64,000 nt of DNA from Exiguobacterium sp. KRL4 (GTDB lineage Bacteria; Bacillota; Bacilli; Exiguobacteriales; Exiguobacteriaceae): contig NZ_MOLV01000004.1 in assembly GCF_001870785.1 (NCBI RefSeq), positions 1 to 64,000 of the forward strand, read 5' to 3'. Position 1 is the stretch's first letter. Every line of letters starts with the position of its first letter. A model generated the notes under the pieces. It saw only the letters and a list, made by a program, of their open reading frames with translations. It searched no databases and was not told the origin of the DNA. This document shows, one piece after another, positions 54,289-64,000 of this stretch. The translations under genes and the position numbers were made by a program.

Positions 54289-55677
54289 ATGTTCAATGAT
54301 CCAGTAATGCTCAGTCGATTATTGACAGGGCTCACATTAGCATTCCACATCATCTTTGCGACGATTGGGGTAGGGGTTCCATTGATGGTACTCGCAGCCG
54401 AGTACATTGGAATTAAACGAAAAGATCCAGATTATATTCTGTTAGCTCGACGCTGGACGCGCGGTTATATCGTAACAGTAGCGGTAGGTGTCGTGACAGG
54501 AACCGCGATTGGATTGCAGTTATCACTTTTATGGCCTTCCTTGATGCAAGTAGCTGGTCAAACGATTGCGTTGCCATTATTCATGGAAACGTTCGCGTTT
54601 TTCTTTGAAGCGATTTTCCTCGGTATTTATTTGTATACATGGGATCGATTCAAAAACCCGTGGTTACACTGGTTAATCGGGATTCCGGTCGTCATCGGTG
54701 CGACAGCCTCTGCGTTTTTCATTACGACGGTCAACTCGTTCATGAATTCACCAGAAGGCTTTAAAATCGTCAATGGGACATTGACGCAAATCGAACCATT
54801 AAAAGCGATGTTCAATACGGCGACACCTACAAAAGCGACACACGTCATCGTTTCTGCTTATTTGACAGTCGCCTTTATCTTGGCAGCGATTGCAGCCTTC
54901 CATTTATTGCGTAAAAAAACGTTATCTGCGGCTGAAACGGCGTATCACAAAAAAGCCCTTCGCTTAACAGTCATGGCTGGTTTGATTTTTGCCTTCTCGA
55001 CAGCACTCGTAGGTGATTTCTCAGGGAAATACCTGGCGAAATACCAACCAGAAAAATTAGCAGCAGCGGAGTGGCATTTTGAAACGACCAGCGAAGCTGA
55101 GCTGATATTTGGTGGTATTTTAGATGAACAAGCCGATGGAAGTTATGAAATCAAAGGTGCCGTCAAGATTCCATATGCGTTATCGATTCTCGCAGGTGGA
55201 GCACCGGACACGGAAGTCATCGGATTAAATGAGTTTGCAAAAGAAGATCAAGCTCCACTGTTTGTCCATTATTTCTTTGATATCATGGTATCAATCGGGA
55301 TGTATTTGGCGGCGATTTCAGCCTTGTTCGTCTTAGCGTTCCGTCTCAAGAAATTGAATCCGTATAACAAGTGGTTATTACGTGGTATTTTCATTGGTGG
55401 ACCACTCGCCATCGTCTCGATCGAAGCCGGTTGGATGTATGCGGAAATCGGACGCCAGCCATGGACACTCTATGGTATTATGAGAACGGCCGATGCGGCG
55501 ACGACGTCAACTGCCGTCGGACCAATGCTCATCTTATTCAGTTTGCTTTACCTGTTGCTTGGAACGATCTGTACGATCGTCCTGCTCCGGATGTTTAAAA
55601 ATAATCCTGTCGGCAAAGAACTCGCGGATGATCATCATACACCTGGTGAAGCGATGTTTGCAGACGACAATAAATAA
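54289..55677 (+). CDS. cydA: Cytochrome bd ubiquinol oxidase subunit I
   Basis: A 462-aa membrane subunit carrying the quinol site and hemes. LSRLLTGLTLAFHIIFATIGVG (cited in part) holds the N-terminal heme-ligand His, GTAIGLQLSLLWPSLM and FAFFFEAIFLGIYLYTWDR the conserved Glu pairs, FSTALVGDFSGKYLAKYQPEKLAA the quinol loop and EIGRQPWTLYGIMRTADA the GRQPW motif. The short Q-loop and 462-aa length fit the YthA/CIO type. AGAGGGGG precedes ATG. It is followed 12 bases on by cydB; no cydCD assembly transporter follows. Confidence 0.94.
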   Translation: MFNDPVMLSRLLTGLTLAFHIIFATIGVGVPLMVLAAEYIGIKRKDPDYILLARRWTRGYIVTVAVGVVTGTAIGLQLSLLWPSLMQVAGQTIALPLFMETFAFFFEAIFLGIYLYTWDRFKNPWLHWLIGIPVVIGATASAFFITTVNSFMNSPEGFKIVNGTLTQIEPLKAMFNTATPTKATHVIVSAYLTVAFILAAIAAFHLLRKKTLSAAETAYHKKALRLTVMAGLIFAFSTALVGDFSGKYLAKYQPEKLAAAEWHFETTSEAELIFGGILDEQADGSYEIKGAVKIPYALSILAGGAPDTEVIGLNEFAKEDQAPLFVHYFFDIMVSIGMYLAAISALFVLAFRLKKLNPYNKWLLRGIFIGGPLAIVSIEAGWMYAEIGRQPWTLYGIMRTADAATTSTAVGPMLILFSLLYLLLGTICTIVLLRMFKNNPVGKELADDHHTPGEAMFADDNK

Positions 55678-55689
55678 GGAGGGAACGAG

Positions 55690-56712
55690 TTGGACATTCA
55701 AACACTTGGAATAACCGTACTTTGGACGTTCCTTTATGGATATCTCATCGTTGCCTCAATTGACTTCGGTGCCGGTTTTTATGCGTTCTATTCAAAGTAT
55801 ACAAAACGTGATCATCTGACGAACCGTCTGATTTTACGTTACCTTTCGCCGGTCTGGGAAGTGACGAACGTCTTTTTCGTCTTCTTCTTTGTCGGACTCG
55901 TCGGATTCTTCCCGGATACGGCGTATTATTATGGAACAGCGTTACTTGTTCCCGCATCAATCGTCTTGGTCTTAATTGCGATTCGTGGTAGTTTTTATGC
56001 CTTTGCGAACTACGGCTCAAACGACAGCATGTTCTATACGTTTTTGTACGGAGCAACTGGCCTGTTGATTCCAGCTGCGATGTCCACGACGCTGACGATC
56101 AGTCAAGGTGGTTTTATTCGTAAGACAAACGAAACGGTCGAGTTCCTCGGAACGAAACTGTTCACGAACTTTTACTCTTGGACGGTCGTCGCACTTGCGA
56201 TTGTCTCCGTCCTGTACATCAGTGCCATGTTCCTCTTGTTTTATGCGGACAAGGCGAAGGATGAAAATGCTACACCACTCATCCGGAAATGGGCATTGTT
56301 TTGGAGTATTCCAACCATCGTCGTCTGTGCGTTAGTCTTCTTCGGTTTAAAAAATCAAGCAGCCTGGCATTATGAGAATATCTTAAACGGGAACTGGTGG
56401 TGGTTCGCGGCAAGCTTCTTATTCTTCTGCGTTGCCGTCACGCTCGTTTACTTGAAAAAAAATTATGGTATTGCCTTTATCGCCGTCATGGCACAGTACG
56501 GAGTTGCCTGGTTCGGATATGGGTATACGCATCTGCCGTACATCCTCTATCCGTATATCGATATCAATAAAGCTGTCGTAAACGAAACGATGGCGACGGC
56601 ACTGGTTGTCGTCTTCATCTTTGGACTCCTCTTATTGATTCCAGCCTTGTACTTGATCCTTCGTCTATTCTTATTTGATAACGACTATGTCAGTGGGAAA
56701 AAGGCCAAGTGA
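55690..56712 (+). CDS. cydB: Cytochrome bd ubiquinol oxidase subunit II
   Basis: A 340-aa eight-to-nine-helix subunit of the bd oxidase. TLGITVLWTFLYGYLIVASIDFGAGFY (cited in part), SPVWEVTNVFFVFFFVG and WGYG-like AQYGVAWFGYGYTHLPYILYPY are typical CydB parts. TTG start at 55690, with AAGGAGGG 6 bases upstream. A terminator follows. Confidence 0.93.
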   Translation: MDIQTLGITVLWTFLYGYLIVASIDFGAGFYAFYSKYTKRDHLTNRLILRYLSPVWEVTNVFFVFFFVGLVGFFPDTAYYYGTALLVPASIVLVLIAIRGSFYAFANYGSNDSMFYTFLYGATGLLIPAAMSTTLTISQGGFIRKTNETVEFLGTKLFTNFYSWTVVALAIVSVLYISAMFLLFYADKAKDENATPLIRKWALFWSIPTIVVCALVFFGLKNQAAWHYENILNGNWWWFAASFLFFCVAVTLVYLKKNYGIAFIAVMAQYGVAWFGYGYTHLPYILYPYIDINKAVVNETMATALVVVFIFGLLLLIPALYLILRLFLFDNDYVSGKKAK

Positions 56713-56738
56713 CGTATCCGACAAATCGCATCAAACGG

Positions 56739-56774
56739 ACGTGTAATCCTTTCAGTGGATTACGCGTTTTTTTT
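56739..56774 (+). terminator. Terminator of cydAB
   Basis: ACGtGTAATCC / GGATTACgCGT hairpin then eight T. Confidence 0.88.
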
Positions 56775-56895
56775 CGATCCTGACGTAGATTTCGCGCCCC
56801 TAGGAACGGAAACCGGATCATCAATGCGTTTATAGTATTTTAGAAGTGAATCAGTTACACTACTACTGAAGCAGAATTGTGAAGGAGAGTTGACC

Positions 56896-57564
56896 ATGAA
56901 TGGAGAGTTTGCAGTAATCGGTTTAGGACGGTTTGGGGGATCGATTGTCCGAGAGTTATCGAAGAATGGATATGATGTGTTAGCGATTGATTCAGATGAG
57001 GAACGTGTCAACGAATATATGGGAATTGCCACGCATTCGGTCATTGCTGATACGACCGATGAGAATGTCTTGAAGAGTCTTGGGATTCGAAATTTTGATC
57101 ATGTCATCGTTGCGATTGGTGAAAACATCCAGGCGTCGATTTTGACGACGTTGATTTTAAAGGAACTTGGGGTACAATCGATTACCGTCAAGGCGACGAA
57201 TGATTACCATGAAAAGGTTCTGCGGAAAATCGGAGCGGACTTCATCGTCCATCCGGAGCGCGATATGGGGGTTCGGATTGCAAACGGATTAATGAGTTCA
57301 AATATCTTGGATTATCTTGACTTGTCACAAGAGTTCTCTATCGTTGAGATCAAAGTCAGTGACCGGATGGCGAACCAAACGTTGATTGATCTGGATCTAC
57401 GAAGTAAGTACGGTGCAAACGTCGTGGCGATCAAACGTGGTGAAAACGTCATGATCTCGCTTCAGGCAGACGAACTGATTGAAAAAGGTGATTATCTTGT
57501 CGTCATCGGCGAGAATGATGATTTGGATCGATTAGAACGCGCCATTCACAAAGTAAAAAATTGA
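56896..57564 (+). CDS. ktrC: Potassium uptake regulatory subunit KtrC (TrkA-N/TrkA-C)
   Basis: A 222-aa RCK protein. The Rossmann motif FAVIGLGRFGGSIVREL is at residues 4-20, with IDSDEERVNEY binding NAD or ATP ribose and GADFIVHPERDMGVRIA following; residues about 140-222 form the RCK_C (c-di-AMP-binding) domain. It gates a KtrB/KtrD channel in the membrane; neither is nearby. Neighbourhood (HAD gene, rpoY, rnjA, def, pdh) is that of ykqB (ktrC) in B. subtilis, which favours KtrC over KtrA. ATG 56896 with AAGGAGAG upstream is the start. Confidence 0.88.
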   Translation: MNGEFAVIGLGRFGGSIVRELSKNGYDVLAIDSDEERVNEYMGIATHSVIADTTDENVLKSLGIRNFDHVIVAIGENIQASILTTLILKELGVQSITVKATNDYHEKVLRKIGADFIVHPERDMGVRIANGLMSSNILDYLDLSQEFSIVEIKVSDRMANQTLIDLDLRSKYGANVVAIKRGENVMISLQADELIEKGDYLVVIGENDDLDRLERAIHKVKN

Positions 57565-57568
57565 AATC

Positions 57569-57602
57569 AAAAAAGGCTGAGGAGCTGTTCCTCGGCCTTT
57601 TT
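57569..57602. terminator. Bidirectional terminator, ktrC and HAD gene
   Basis: AAAAAAGGCTGAGGA / TCCTCGGCCTTTTT hairpin. Confidence 0.9.
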
Positions 57603-57611
57603 AGTCGTGAC

Positions 57612-58388
57612 TCAAATCAATTGAAACTCTTTTAATCCATGGGCGATACCATCTTCTAGTATGTGTTTGGTGACAAAATCAGCTGCCGCTTTTGTTTCAG
57701 CAAGCCCATTGCCCATTGCGATACCTGTTCCAACGTAACGTAACATCTCTAAATCATTTAAGGCGTCGCCAAACGCAAACGTATCTTCGCGTCGTATGTT
57801 CGTCAGTTTCAAGAATTGTTTGATGCCATCTGCTTTTGACGAACCGACATTGATGACATCCATTGCGTGAGGATGCCAACGAATGAAGTCGAATGCTTGA
57901 TAGTTTTGGACGTATTCAGCTTCTTCTTCTGCTGTACAGTAGACGAGCGTTTGAAAGACGTCATGCGTCAAAAATGCCTGTTCATGAAAAGCGGGTAAGG
58001 GGATATCGAGTTCTCCTAATGATTCTTGGACTAACTGATCAGAAGGTTTTGTTGAGAATCCTTGAGTTTCCCCTAGATAGACAAGTGTATGTCCATTTTT
58101 ATGTGCTCGAGCCGTCAAGTGCTCAAGATCTGCAGTCGGCTGGGGCAGTTTATAGATGATTTCATTTTGATGAACAACGATTTGTCCGTTATAACCGATG
58201 ATCGTGTCGATGTTAAGCATTTCACGTACACCTGACAACATTGCGGGACCACGTCCGGTCGCGATGGCGACGTACACGCCGTTTTCTTGTAGTTGTTTGA
58301 TGGCTAGTTTGGTCGACTCGGGAACGAAATGACCATTGTGAAGTAAGGTTCCATCGATATCGAAAAAGACGACTTTCTGATTTGCCAT
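57612..58388 (-). CDS. Cof-type HAD-IIB phosphatase (YkrA-like)
   Basis: A 258-aa HAD phosphatase. Motif I VVFFDIDGTLLHNG, motif II YVAIATGRGPAML, motif III Lys in SKADGIKQFL and motif IV FAFGDALNDLEMLRYVGTGIAMGNG (cited in part), all four intact. Cap type IIB. Likely acts on a sugar phosphate or nucleotide; substrate unknown. Position between ktrC and rpoY is as ykrA in B. subtilis, though here on the opposite strand. Confidence 0.92.
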   Translation of the reverse strand: MANQKVVFFDIDGTLLHNGHFVPESTKLAIKQLQENGVYVAIATGRGPAMLSGVREMLNIDTIIGYNGQIVVHQNEIIYKLPQPTADLEHLTARAHKNGHTLVYLGETQGFSTKPSDQLVQESLGELDIPLPAFHEQAFLTHDVFQTLVYCTAEEEAEYVQNYQAFDFIRWHPHAMDVINVGSSKADGIKQFLKLTNIRREDTFAFGDALNDLEMLRYVGTGIAMGNGLAETKAAADFVTKHILEDGIAHGLKEFQLI

Positions 58389-58558
58389 GGTTTCACCTTC
58401 TCTTTTTAATTGGCTGTTCAGCCGGATACATGTGGAATTATAGCATAGCGTTGACGTTTACGCCGACCTTGGATTAGGAATAGGATGAAAAAATAGTAGG
58501 ATATCGTGTATACTAATCTAAGGACAAAAAACAATGGACTGATAAGGAGTTGCTAAAC

Positions 58559-58777
58559 ATGATTTTTAAAGTATTTTATCAACCGCTTCGTTCGGAAGCC
58601 CCGGTACGGGAACGGACAGAAGTAATGTACGTTGAAGGAGAGAACATTCGTGAAGTGCGAACAGCGATTGATCATCTCATCAAAGACATCAATGTTGAAT
58701 TCATCCGTGAAGTAAGTGGAGAATTCCTCGAGTATGAACAACTAAGCCCGGATTACAAGGTTGAAACGTTCGCATGA
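58559..58777 (+). CDS. rpoY: RNA polymerase epsilon subunit RpoY
   Basis: A 72-aa protein (DUF1447; YkzG). [20 protein letters not shown] then [16 protein letters not shown] follow the family. Epsilon binds RNA polymerase near beta' and resembles Gp2-like proteins. ATG 58559 has AAGGAG 9 bases upstream; an in-frame TTG at 58550 overlaps the ribosome site. TATACT at 58509-58514 is a likely -10. Its stop overlaps the rnjA start (ATGA), so it is translationally coupled with RNase J1. Confidence 0.93.
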   Translation: MIFKVFYQPLRSEAPVRERTEVMYVEGENIREVRTAIDHLIKDINVEFIREVSGEFLEYEQLSPDYKVETFA

Positions 58778-60441
58778 AGTTCGTTAAAAACCATCAAGCA
58801 GCCGTATTCGCACTCGGCGGTTTAGGAGAAATCGGGAAAAACACATACGTCGTTCAATTCCAGGACGAAATCATCGTCATCGATGCTGGTGTCATGTTCC
58901 CGGAAGATGAATTGCTTGGGATTGACTATGTCATCCCAGATTATACGTACTTGATCAAAAACAAAGAGAAAGTAAAAGGTGTTTTCATCACCCACGGTCA
59001 CGAAGACCATATCGGGGGACTGCCATTTTTACTCAAGCAAGTCAACTTACCAATCTATGCTGGGAAAATTGCGCTTGGTCTCATTAAAGTGAAGCTTGAG
59101 GAACATGGCTTGTTACGGACGACTGAACTTCATGAGATCGATGAAGATTCAATCATCAAGTTCCGTAAAACGAGTATCTCGTTTTTCCGGACGACACACT
59201 CGATTCCGAACTCGTTTGGAGTCGTCGTCAAGACGCCACAAGGAAATATCGTCCATACCGGTGACTTCAAGTTTGATTTCACCCCTGTCGGAGAACCTGC
59301 TGACTTAACGAAGATGGCGGAACTCGGCAAGGAGGGTGTGCTTTGTCTGCTGTCTGATTCAACGAATGCAGAGATTGAAGGCTTTACGATGAGTGAGCGT
59401 GTGGTCGGGGATACGATCTCAAATATCTTCCGTAAAGCAGAAGGTCGCATTATTTTTGCGACCTTTGCCTCAAACATCTACCGTCTGCAACAAGTCGTCA
59501 ATGCGTCTGTTGAAGCAGGTCGGAAAATCGTTGTCTTCGGACGTAGTATGGATAAAGTCATGATGATTGGACAGGAGCTTGATTTCATCAAAGCGCCAAA
59601 AGGTACCATCATCGAACCAAATGAAATGAAACGGTATAAGTCAAACGAGTTGACGATTCTTTGTACCGGGTCACAAGGTGAACCGATGGCGGCCCTTAGT
59701 CGGATCGCAAACGGGACACACCGCCAAATTTCAATCATTCCGGATGATCTCGTCATCTTCTCGTCGTCTCCGATTCCAGGGAACGTCGTCTCAGTTGGTA
59801 AAACCATCAACCAGCTGTATAAAGCAGGTGCTGATGTCATGTACGGCAAGTTAAATGATATCCATACGTCAGGTCACGGAAGCCAGCAAGAACAGCTATT
59901 AATGCTTCGTCTGTTGCAACCAAAATACTTCATGCCGATCCACGGTGAGTATCGGATGCTTAAGAAACATATGTCGCTTGCGATGGACGCCGGTGTTCCG
60001 GAAGAAAACTGTTTCGTCATGGATAATGGTGAAGTATTGGCGCTTGATGCCAATGCAGCAGCGATTACCGGTAAAATCCAAGCAAACGCCGTCTATGTAG
60101 ATGGAAAAGGAATTGGAGATATTGGAAATATCGTCCTGCGTGACCGCCGTATTCTTTCAGAAGAAGGACTCGTCGTCGTCGTCGTGACACTCGACTCGAA
60201 AACCAATCGTCTCGTTTCCGGACCGGACATCATCTCACGCGGATTTGTCTACATGCGTGAATCAGGAAACCTGATCAAGGATGCCGAACGTCTCTTGAAA
60301 CGGTCACTTGAACAGTCGCTTGCAAATCGTAATACGAAATGGACGGACATCAAGCAAGTCATCAACGACACGTTGACACCTTACTTGACAGAAAAAACGC
60401 AACGTCATCCGATGGTCATGCCGATCATCATGGAAGTATAA
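58774..60441 (+). CDS. rnjA: Ribonuclease J1
   Basis: A 555-aa beta-CASP metallo-beta-lactamase with 5'-3' exo- and endonuclease activity, central to mRNA decay. [20 protein letters not shown], the [12 protein letters not shown] metal motif, [36 protein letters not shown] and the beta-[14 protein letters not shown] are all present, with a C-terminal dimer domain. Length equals the family. No terminator separates it from rpoY; a terminator follows the stop. Confidence 0.96.
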   Translation: MKFVKNHQAAVFALGGLGEIGKNTYVVQFQDEIIVIDAGVMFPEDELLGIDYVIPDYTYLIKNKEKVKGVFITHGHEDHIGGLPFLLKQVNLPIYAGKIALGLIKVKLEEHGLLRTTELHEIDEDSIIKFRKTSISFFRTTHSIPNSFGVVVKTPQGNIVHTGDFKFDFTPVGEPADLTKMAELGKEGVLCLLSDSTNAEIEGFTMSERVVGDTISNIFRKAEGRIIFATFASNIYRLQQVVNASVEAGRKIVVFGRSMDKVMMIGQELDFIKAPKGTIIEPNEMKRYKSNELTILCTGSQGEPMAALSRIANGTHRQISIIPDDLVIFSSSPIPGNVVSVGKTINQLYKAGADVMYGKLNDIHTSGHGSQQEQLLMLRLLQPKYFMPIHGEYRMLKKHMSLAMDAGVPEENCFVMDNGEVLALDANAAAITGKIQANAVYVDGKGIGDIGNIVLRDRRILSEEGLVVVVVTLDSKTNRLVSGPDIISRGFVYMRESGNLIKDAERLLKRSLEQSLANRNTKWTDIKQVINDTLTPYLTEKTQRHPMVMPIIMEV

Positions 60442-60444
60442 ATC

Positions 60445-60481
60445 AAAAAAGACATTTCCACATTGTGGAAATGTCTTTTTT
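60445..60481. terminator. Bidirectional terminator, rnjA and def
   Basis: AAAAAAGACATTTCC / GGAAATGTCTTTTTT hairpin. Confidence 0.92.
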
Positions 60482-60493
60482 GTATGCCTGGGC

Positions 60494-61033
60494 TTAGAGT
60501 GGTGATCCGTAATCCTTAAATGGTTCTTTTGCATCGATGCGGTCATAAAACATGATTCCATCCAAGTGATCGTATTCATGTTGGCAGACTACAGCTTTTA
60601 ATCCCTTTAATCTTAATTTTATTGGATTTCCGTTATGATCAATGCCAGACAGGGTAATACGCATATAGCGCGGCACGTGACCTTCAACTTCACGGTCAAC
60701 GGATAAACATCCTTCTCCGCCGGCTAAATACGTTTGTTCCACGGAGTGGCTGATGATTTTAGGATTGTAGATTCCGAACTCGAGCAAGTCCTCTCCATCC
60801 TGTAGGCGAATCGCGAACATCCGTTTATTGACCCCGATTTGAGGTGCAGCTAATCCGATCCCGCTCCGCAAATCATGTTTTTCCGCTAGCTCATCGTCTT
60901 GACTGTTGGATAAATACTCCATCATCAGACGCATCGTTTCCTTATCTTCCTCACTGAGTGGGAAGGTGACATCGACCGATCGTTCGTGAAGTGAAGGTAC
61001 ATCTTCCCGGACAATCTCATTCATGGTAATCAT
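60494..61033 (-). CDS. def: Peptide deformylase
   Basis: A 179-aa iron/zinc deformylase removing the formyl group from nascent proteins. Three motifs are present: GIGLAAPQIG, EGCLSVD and QHEYDHLDG. The insertion LMMEYLSNSQDDELAEKHDLR before motif 1 (cited for type) marks the type II, Gram-positive class. AAAGGGGGG precedes ATG 61033; ATG 61024 is an alternative. It is divergent from pdhA, as ykrB relates to pdh in gene order. Confidence 0.95.
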   Translation of the reverse strand: MITMNEIVREDVPSLHERSVDVTFPLSEEDKETMRLMMEYLSNSQDDELAEKHDLRSGIGLAAPQIGVNKRMFAIRLQDGEDLLEFGIYNPKIISHSVEQTYLAGGEGCLSVDREVEGHVPRYMRITLSGIDHNGNPIKLRLKGLKAVVCQHEYDHLDGIMFYDRIDAKEPFKDYGSPL

Positions 61034-61192
61034 GAACAGCCCCCCTTTCATCTAAAAAAATTATAGCATAACAAAGGAGGAATATTAATAACTAACACAG
61101 GGGTGGATAGTTGAATAGTACAGAAGTGACAACGTTCTTATAATGTGATTGACTTCACAAGAGAGTTCGCTAAAAAAAATAAAACATTTCCT

Positions 61193-61222
61193 TTGATTTT
61201 ATAGGTGTTACAGTTTTATACT
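61193..61222 (+). promoter_or_regulatory. Promoter of the pdh operon
   Basis: TTGATT (61193-61198), 18-base spacer, TATACT (61217-61222). This leaves a leader of about 180 bases to the pdhA ATG at 61412. The 378 bases between def and pdhA contain no gene. A TATAAT at 61139-61144 has no matching -35. Confidence 0.55.
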
Positions 61223-61228
61223 TGTAAC
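61207..61228 (+). promoter_or_regulatory. Inverted repeat around the pdh -10 (candidate operator)
   Basis: GTTACA-N10-TGTAAC, perfect half-sites with the -10 TATACT inside the spacer. The geometry suits a dimeric repressor. The regulator is unknown to me. Confidence 0.5.
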
Positions 61229-61238
61229 GTAATGAACA

Positions 61239-61256
61239 AGACATGCATTCATGTCT
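61239..61256 (+). repeat. Short perfect hairpin in the pdh leader
   Basis: AGACATG-catt-CATGTCT, shortly after the expected transcription start. It could stabilise the 5' end of the mRNA or be a second operator. Confidence 0.4.
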
Positions 61257-61402
61257 CGTCATGTTAATACAGTTTACTCAACTGGATAGGTACACAGATA
61301 TATGTTCAAGAAAAGGTCATACGGGACTTCATTTTTTGAACACTATTCGTATGTGAGCAAGTCAGTCAGAGGAATATTTCGCTGAGCACAGTGAAAGGAT
61401 GA

Positions 61403-62494
<1,092 letters not shown>

Positions 62495-62497
62495 CCC

Positions 62498-63475
62498 ATG
62501 GCACAAATGACGATGATCCAAGCGATCACTGACGCAATGCGCGTCGAGATGAAACGCGACGAGCAAGTTCTCTTGTTCGGTGAAGACGTCGGTAAAAACG
62601 GTGGGGTATTCCGTGCGACAGAAGGTCTTCAAGACGAATTAGGCGAAGACCGTGTCTTCGATACACCACTTGCCGAGTCTGGTATTGGTGGTCTTGCAGT
62701 CGGATTCAGCTTGACTGGTTTCCGTCCAATCATGGAAATCCAATTCTTCGGATTCGTATTCGAAGTATTTGATTCTGTAGCGGCACAACTCGCACGTTTA
62801 CGTTACCGTTCAGGCGGCACGTACAGTGCACCTGTCACAATCCGTTCACCATTCGGTGGCGGTGTTAAAACACCTGAGCTTCATGCAGATAACTTGGAAG
62901 GATTAATGGCTCAGTCACCAGGACTTAAAGTCGTCATCCCTTCAACTCCGTATGATGCAAAAGGTCTTTTGATCGCATCAATCCGTGATAACGATCCAGT
63001 TGTGTTCCTTGAGCACATGAAACTGTACCGTTCATTCCGCGGCGAAGTGCCAGAGGGCGATTACACGATCGAACTCGGAAAAGCAGACATCAAACGTGAA
63101 GGTACTGACGTTACGATCGTAACGTACGGTGCGATGGTTCACGCATCATTGAAAGCAGCTGAAGAACTCGAAAAAGAAAACATCAGCGTTGAAATCATCG
63201 ACTTGATGACAATCAGCCCGATTGACATCGACACAATTGTTGCGTCAGTCAAGAAAACGAACCGTGTTGTCGTCGTTCAAGAAGCTCAGAAACAAGCAGG
63301 TGTGGCTGCAATGGTCGCAGCTGAAATCCAAGAGCGTGCTATTCTTGATCTTGAAGCACCGATTCTTCGTGTAACGGCTCCTGACACAATCTTCCCATTC
63401 GCACAAGGTGAAGATGCATGGCTCCCGGACCACAAAGATATCGTTGAAAAAGTAAAAACAGTTTACAATTTCTAA
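62498..63475 (+). CDS. pdhB: Pyruvate dehydrogenase E1 component subunit beta
   Basis: A 325-aa subunit pairing with Pdh[77 protein letters not shown] and [19 protein letters not shown] are conserved E1-beta segments. AAAGGAGTCGAAATAACC (within the pdhA end) provides the ribosome site. Probably coupled to pdhA. Confidence 0.97.
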   Translation: MAQMTMIQAITDAMRVEMKRDEQVLLFGEDVGKNGGVFRATEGLQDELGEDRVFDTPLAESGIGGLAVGFSLTGFRPIMEIQFFGFVFEVFDSVAAQLARLRYRSGGTYSAPVTIRSPFGGGVKTPELHADNLEGLMAQSPGLKVVIPSTPYDAKGLLIASIRDNDPVVFLEHMKLYRSFRGEVPEGDYTIELGKADIKREGTDVTIVTYGAMVHASLKAAEELEKENISVEIIDLMTISPIDIDTIVASVKKTNRVVVVQEAQKQAGVAAMVAAEIQERAILDLEAPILRVTAPDTIFPFAQGEDAWLPDHKDIVEKVKTVYNF

Positions 63476-63483
63476 GAGAGAAC

Positions 63484-63534
63484 CGGAAAAAGGAGAGAGG
63501 TAATTCTCTCCTTGCTTCCGTTTTAAAGATAACA
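63484..63534 (+). terminator. Hairpin between pdhB and pdhC
   Basis: GGAGAGA-ggtaa-TTCTCTCC inside an outer CGGAA / TTCCG pair, followed by TTTTAAAG. It could be a leaky terminator or processing site altering E1 to E2 ratio. Confidence 0.45.
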
Positions 63535-63573
63535 ATCGACTTTGAAGAGTGAAATAAAAGGAGGCTAATTCAA

Positions 63574-64000
63574 ATGGGTTTATTTGAATTCAAATTACCG
63601 GATATCGGTGAGGGTATTCACGAAGGTGAAATCGTAAAGTGGTTCGTTAAAGCAGGCGACACGGTCAAAGAAGATGACATTCTTCTTGAAGTTCAAAACG
63701 ATAAAGCTGTCGTTGAAATCCCGTCACCAGTTGATGGTACTGTCAAAGAAGTAAAAGTAGACGAAGGTGTTGTAGCCGTCGTTGGTGACGTGTTGATCAC
63801 GTTTGATGTGGAAGGCGAAGGTTCTGCTCCTTCTGAAGAAGAAGCGCCAGAACAGCCTAAAGCAGCGGATAACGCGAAAGACGTCCAAGACACAGACAAA
63901 AAAGTCGAAGACAAGCCAACAGAAGTTCAAATCCATAAATCAGAACGCGTCATCGCGATGCCATCAGTACGTAAATATGCGCGTGAAAAAGGCGTAGACA
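63574..64000 (+). CDS. pdhC: Dihydrolipoamide acetyltransferase E2 of pyruvate dehydrogenase (partial)
   Basis: The first 142 residues; the gene runs off the window. [20 protein letters not shown] begins the lipoyl domain, and the lipoyl-lysine motif is [17 protein letters not shown] (Lys about 43). After about residue 80 comes a linker rich in Ala, Glu and Lys, then the start of the E3-binding domain ([17 protein letters not shown]). AAAGGAGG precedes ATG 63574. The remaining domains and pdhD are outside. Confidence 0.95.
   Translation, partial: MGLFEFKLPDIGEGIHEGEIVKWFVKAGDTVKEDDILLEVQNDKAVVEIPSPVDGTVKEVKVDEGVVAVVGDVLITFDVEGEGSAPSEEEAPEQPKAADNAKDVQDTDKKVEDKPTEVQIHKSERVIAMPSVRKYAREKGVD

Noticed and set aside
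56713..56895. c-di-AMP (ydaO-type) riboswitch before ktrC
   Set aside because: Ktr genes often have one, but the gap here is only about 120 bases after the cydB terminator and I see none of the conserved stems.
58459..58514. TTGACG (about 58451) as -35 for the rpoY promoter
   Set aside because: It is more than 50 bases upstream of the TATACT -10, so spacing excludes it.

Overview
The window looks like chromosomal DNA of a non-sporulating-type member of the Bacillales. I infer the genus Exiguobacterium from overall protein character, but this is not proven here. The evidence for Bacillales is direct. Long blocks keep the Bacillus subtilis gene order: alaS-ireB-ruvX-DUF1292-mltG-trmR-udk-greA; fabHF-opp-trpS-opp-spx-mecA-coiA-pepF-spxH-CYTH-sasB-nadF-rluD; ktrC-HAD-rpoY-rnjA-def-pdhABC. 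There are also T-box leaders, FapR and CodY-type operators, and Shine-Dalgarno-driven starts. No rRNA, tRNA, CRISPR array or prophage was seen.

Layout. 0-13.5 kb: a VOC protein, the RecD2 helicase, T-box-controlled alaS with the ireB-ruvX-DUF1292 string, mltG-trmR-udk, greA, mtnN, then FapR-controlled fabH-fabF. 13.5-24 kb: oligopeptide uptake, with two OppA lipoproteins either side of a divergent T-box trpS and a DUF3899 membrane gene, then oppBCDF and an HD-domain gene. 24-35 kb: proteostasis and stress (spx, mecA, spxH), cardiolipin synthase, a frameshifted coiA, pepF, a CYTH protein, a (p)ppGpp synthetase, NAD kinase and a pseudouridine synthase. 35-45 kb: rodA, FapR-controlled fabI, yjcG-type phosphoesterase, an LtrC/YutG-PAP2 pair, degV, brnQ with a CodY-like box, several unrecognised genes, a GNAT and an alpha/beta hydrolase. 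45.3-47.06 kb: an intact-looking IS200/IS605-type element with TnpA (Y1 HUH transposase) and TnpB (RuvC nuclease, ancestor type of Cas12). 47-54 kb: CvfC/YpgR-like protein, small unknowns, a BsuPI lipoprotein, nadE, an FAD oxidoreductase, bdbC, a LysR regulator and a YkuR-type deacetylase. 54-64 kb: cytochrome bd (cydAB) with a Rex-like operator, ktrC, RNA polymerase epsilon with RNase J1, def, and pdhA-pdhB-pdhC (cut by the window end).

How the genes work together: lipid synthesis (fabH, fabF, fabI) appears tied together by two FapR boxes; peptide and branched-chain amino-acid uptake (opp, brnQ) by CodY-like boxes; Spx, its ClpXP adaptor SpxH and the ClpC adaptor MecA sit within 8 kb; NAD metabolism is represented by nadF and nadE and a redox-sensing (Rex-like) site before cydAB.

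Most interesting points: coiA carries an in-phase U-UUU-UUU heptamer exactly where its frame breaks; SpxH has lost the CxxC motif of its thioredoxin-like fold; the pdhA promoter has a perfect GTTACA-N10-TGTAAC inverted repeat around its -10; trmR is present without the usual neighbouring trhP pair; and several small or unrecognised genes have strong ribosome binding sites. I did not find a clearly new multi-gene system. The best mobile and defence-related item is the TnpA/TnpB element. All homology calls rest on remembered family features; no search was run.
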